The translations under genes and the position numbers were made by a program. A DNA stretch of 64,000 nt, from NCBI GenBank assembly GCA_013215385.1, contig JABSOY010000005.1:186001-250000 (forward strand), in the 5' to 3' direction. The DNA comes from Colwellia sp. Its GTDB lineage: Bacteria > Pseudomonadota > Gammaproteobacteria > Enterobacterales > Alteromonadaceae. Positions 62,713-64,000 of this stretch are shown piece after piece (the first letter of the stretch is position 1; the number at the start of each line of letters is the position of its first letter). A model generated the notes under the pieces. It was not told the origin of the DNA and did no database searches. It saw only the letters and a program-made list of their open reading frames with translations.

Positions 62713-63978
62713 ATGGAATTAATTTTTATCATCATCGCCTTTTTATTACTGATTTTAGTAGTCGTGTGGGCGCCATTTTTGAAACAGCATCAAACAGAAA
62801 TTAGTATTGATGATAGCCAGCGTGATGAGACCAATGTCCGTTTATATCATGAGCATAAAGCTGAAATTGAAAAAGACTTTAAACAAAATAATATCGACGA
62901 AGAAAGCTATCAGTATTTATTGACTGAGCTTGATAACACCTTATTGCAAGACATGGAGAATCAAGAGCTTGAAAGTAAAATACCACAAGAAACTAAAGCG
63001 TTAGCTATTATATGGCCAACAAGCCTAACACTATTTATTTTAGCCTTTAGTTTTTATATATACAGTAGCACAGGTACTTATGAAAAATTAACGACCATGA
63101 CTGCGCAAGACCCCATGCAGCAGTCGTCTGATAAGGAACAACAAACCTTTAACGAAATTAAACGATTAATGGCTGTTACTGAAAGTGAACCTGAAAACTC
63201 AGATGCTTGGTACAGCCTAGGGCAAGCACTTGTTTCAGTCGGCGATTTCGACAGTGCACTGCAAGCCTACGATCAAGTGCTAAGTATTGAAGGTCCTAAA
63301 GCAGATGTTTATGGTGCTAAAGCACAAGCGATATATTATAAAAACGAACAAAAAATTGATGCTACGGTGCAAGGCTTTATTGATCAAGCGTTAGCGATAG
63401 ACCCGAACGATCCGTCAACTAATATATTACTTGGTATGCATAGTTTTATTGCGGGCGACTATCAAGTAGCAATTAATTACTGGCAACGTGTTGTTGATTC
63501 AGACAAACAGAACGTTAATAAAGAAGCCTTAATTGAAGTGATTGACGAGGCGAAAAAGCGTTTAGCCCAGCCTAATGCTAATAGATCTGAGATGAGTCAA
63601 ACTGAGGTGACAACAACTGGCCCTCAGTTAAAGATTACCGTTGAACTAAGTACTGAGATATTAGAGAAATTAGCGCAAGGAAAAGACAAAACTGTCTTTA
63701 TATATGCAATACCCGCCGATAGAACTCGTGGGAGAATGCCGCTTGCCGCAGTGAAAATATTAGCAAGTGATTTGCCAATAACTATAATATTAAATGATTC
63801 TAGTGCGATGACGCCGGCAGCTAAATTAAGTGATGTTGATAGAGTGCACCTTTATGCTGTTGTTTCTGCTACTGGCGGTGTCGGTATAAAGCCAGGGGAC
63901 TTCAAGGCCGAGCTTAATGATGTTGCGGTAAACACAAAAGAACCATTGAACTTAATTGTAAGCACTGTCGTACACTAA
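62713..63978 (+). CDS. ccmI: Cytochrome c maturation protein CcmI (TPR)
   Basis: A 421-residue apocytochrome c chaperone. Two N-terminal helices (LIFIIIAFLLLILVVVWAPF; ALAIIWPTSLTLFILAFSFYIY) flank a cytoplasmic leucine-zipper-like loop. The periplasmic part has TPR repeats (SDAWYSLGQALVSVGDFDSALQAYDQVL; DPSTNILLGMHSFIAGDYQVAINYW) and a C-terminal beta domain (LKITVELSTEILEKL to FKAELNDV). It corresponds to the C-terminal part of E. coli CcmH plus extra domains. It ends 22 bases before the window edge. Confidence 0.94.
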   Translation: MELIFIIIAFLLLILVVVWAPFLKQHQTEISIDDSQRDETNVRLYHEHKAEIEKDFKQNNIDEESYQYLLTELDNTLLQDMENQELESKIPQETKALAIIWPTSLTLFILAFSFYIYSSTGTYEKLTTMTAQDPMQQSSDKEQQTFNEIKRLMAVTESEPENSDAWYSLGQALVSVGDFDSALQAYDQVLSIEGPKADVYGAKAQAIYYKNEQKIDATVQGFIDQALAIDPNDPSTNILLGMHSFIAGDYQVAINYWQRVVDSDKQNVNKEALIEVIDEAKKRLAQPNANRSEMSQTEVTTTGPQLKITVELSTEILEKLAQGKDKTVFIYAIPADRTRGRMPLAAVKILASDLPITIILNDSSAMTPAAKLSDVDRVHLYAVVSATGGVGIKPGDFKAELNDVAVNTKEPLNLIVSTVVH

Positions 63979-64000
63979 GCGAATAACTGCAGTGTCCTTA

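Overview
The window is AT-rich, densely coded DNA from a gammaproteobacterium of the Alteromonadales, most like Colwellia or a close relative. This rests on the ampD-ampE-pdhR-aceE-aceF-lpdA order, a marine-type N-acetylglucosamine (NagR/NagK/NagP) locus, a split ccm cluster and a small TIGR02922-like protein. The genus is inferred from gene content. I saw no rRNA, tRNA, CRISPR array, prophage or transposase.

1-16 kb: a truncated membrane-anchored aspartic protease; ampD-ampE (muropeptide recycling); pdhR with promoter and palindromic operator; aceE-aceF and lpdA (pyruvate dehydrogenase complex), with a 163-bp inverted-repeat-bounded element between pdhR and aceE; a membrane diguanylate cyclase with a periplasmic ligand-binding domain; a small lipoprotein; acnB on the minus strand, which looks like the Bacteroidota form; and a TonB/TolA-like anchored protein whose N-terminal half is only visible if a non-ATG start is accepted.

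16-27 kb: DUF3015 and DUF4105 proteins, a truncated haemoglobin, an RND efflux adaptor with two tandem RND permeases, and yacL (UPF0231), which adjoins acnB in enterobacteria but lies about 12.5 kb away here.

27-36 kb: an adaptor/ATPase/two-permease ABC export system, a small membrane protein, a DUF2141 protein, a NarL/DesK-type two-component system and an HDOD protein. A 14-15 bp motif (ATGACTTTTGGCACC) occurs four times, upstream of the adaptor, the membrane protein and the DUF2141 gene, and is a candidate operator for the adjacent response regulator.

36-56 kb: a YCF48-type repeat protein, then an N-acetylglucosamine/chitin-oligosaccharide locus: LacI regulator (NagR-like), pgi, a TonB-dependent receptor, three flavin-dependent tryptophan-halogenase-family proteins with a SapC-like protein, a GH20 hexosaminidase, nagK, nagA and nagP. 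Five copies of the dyad TGACARCGCTGTCA (one with A/T ends) lie upstream of pgi/nagR, the receptor, hex and nagK, four of them overlapping a likely -35 box. The logic is import and cleavage of oligosaccharide, GlcNAc uptake, phosphorylation and deacetylation to glucosamine-6-phosphate. No deaminase (nagB) is present in the window.

56-64 kb: a small TIGR02922-like protein, then cytochrome c maturation genes in two divergent operons, ccmABCDE (minus) and ccmFGHI (plus).
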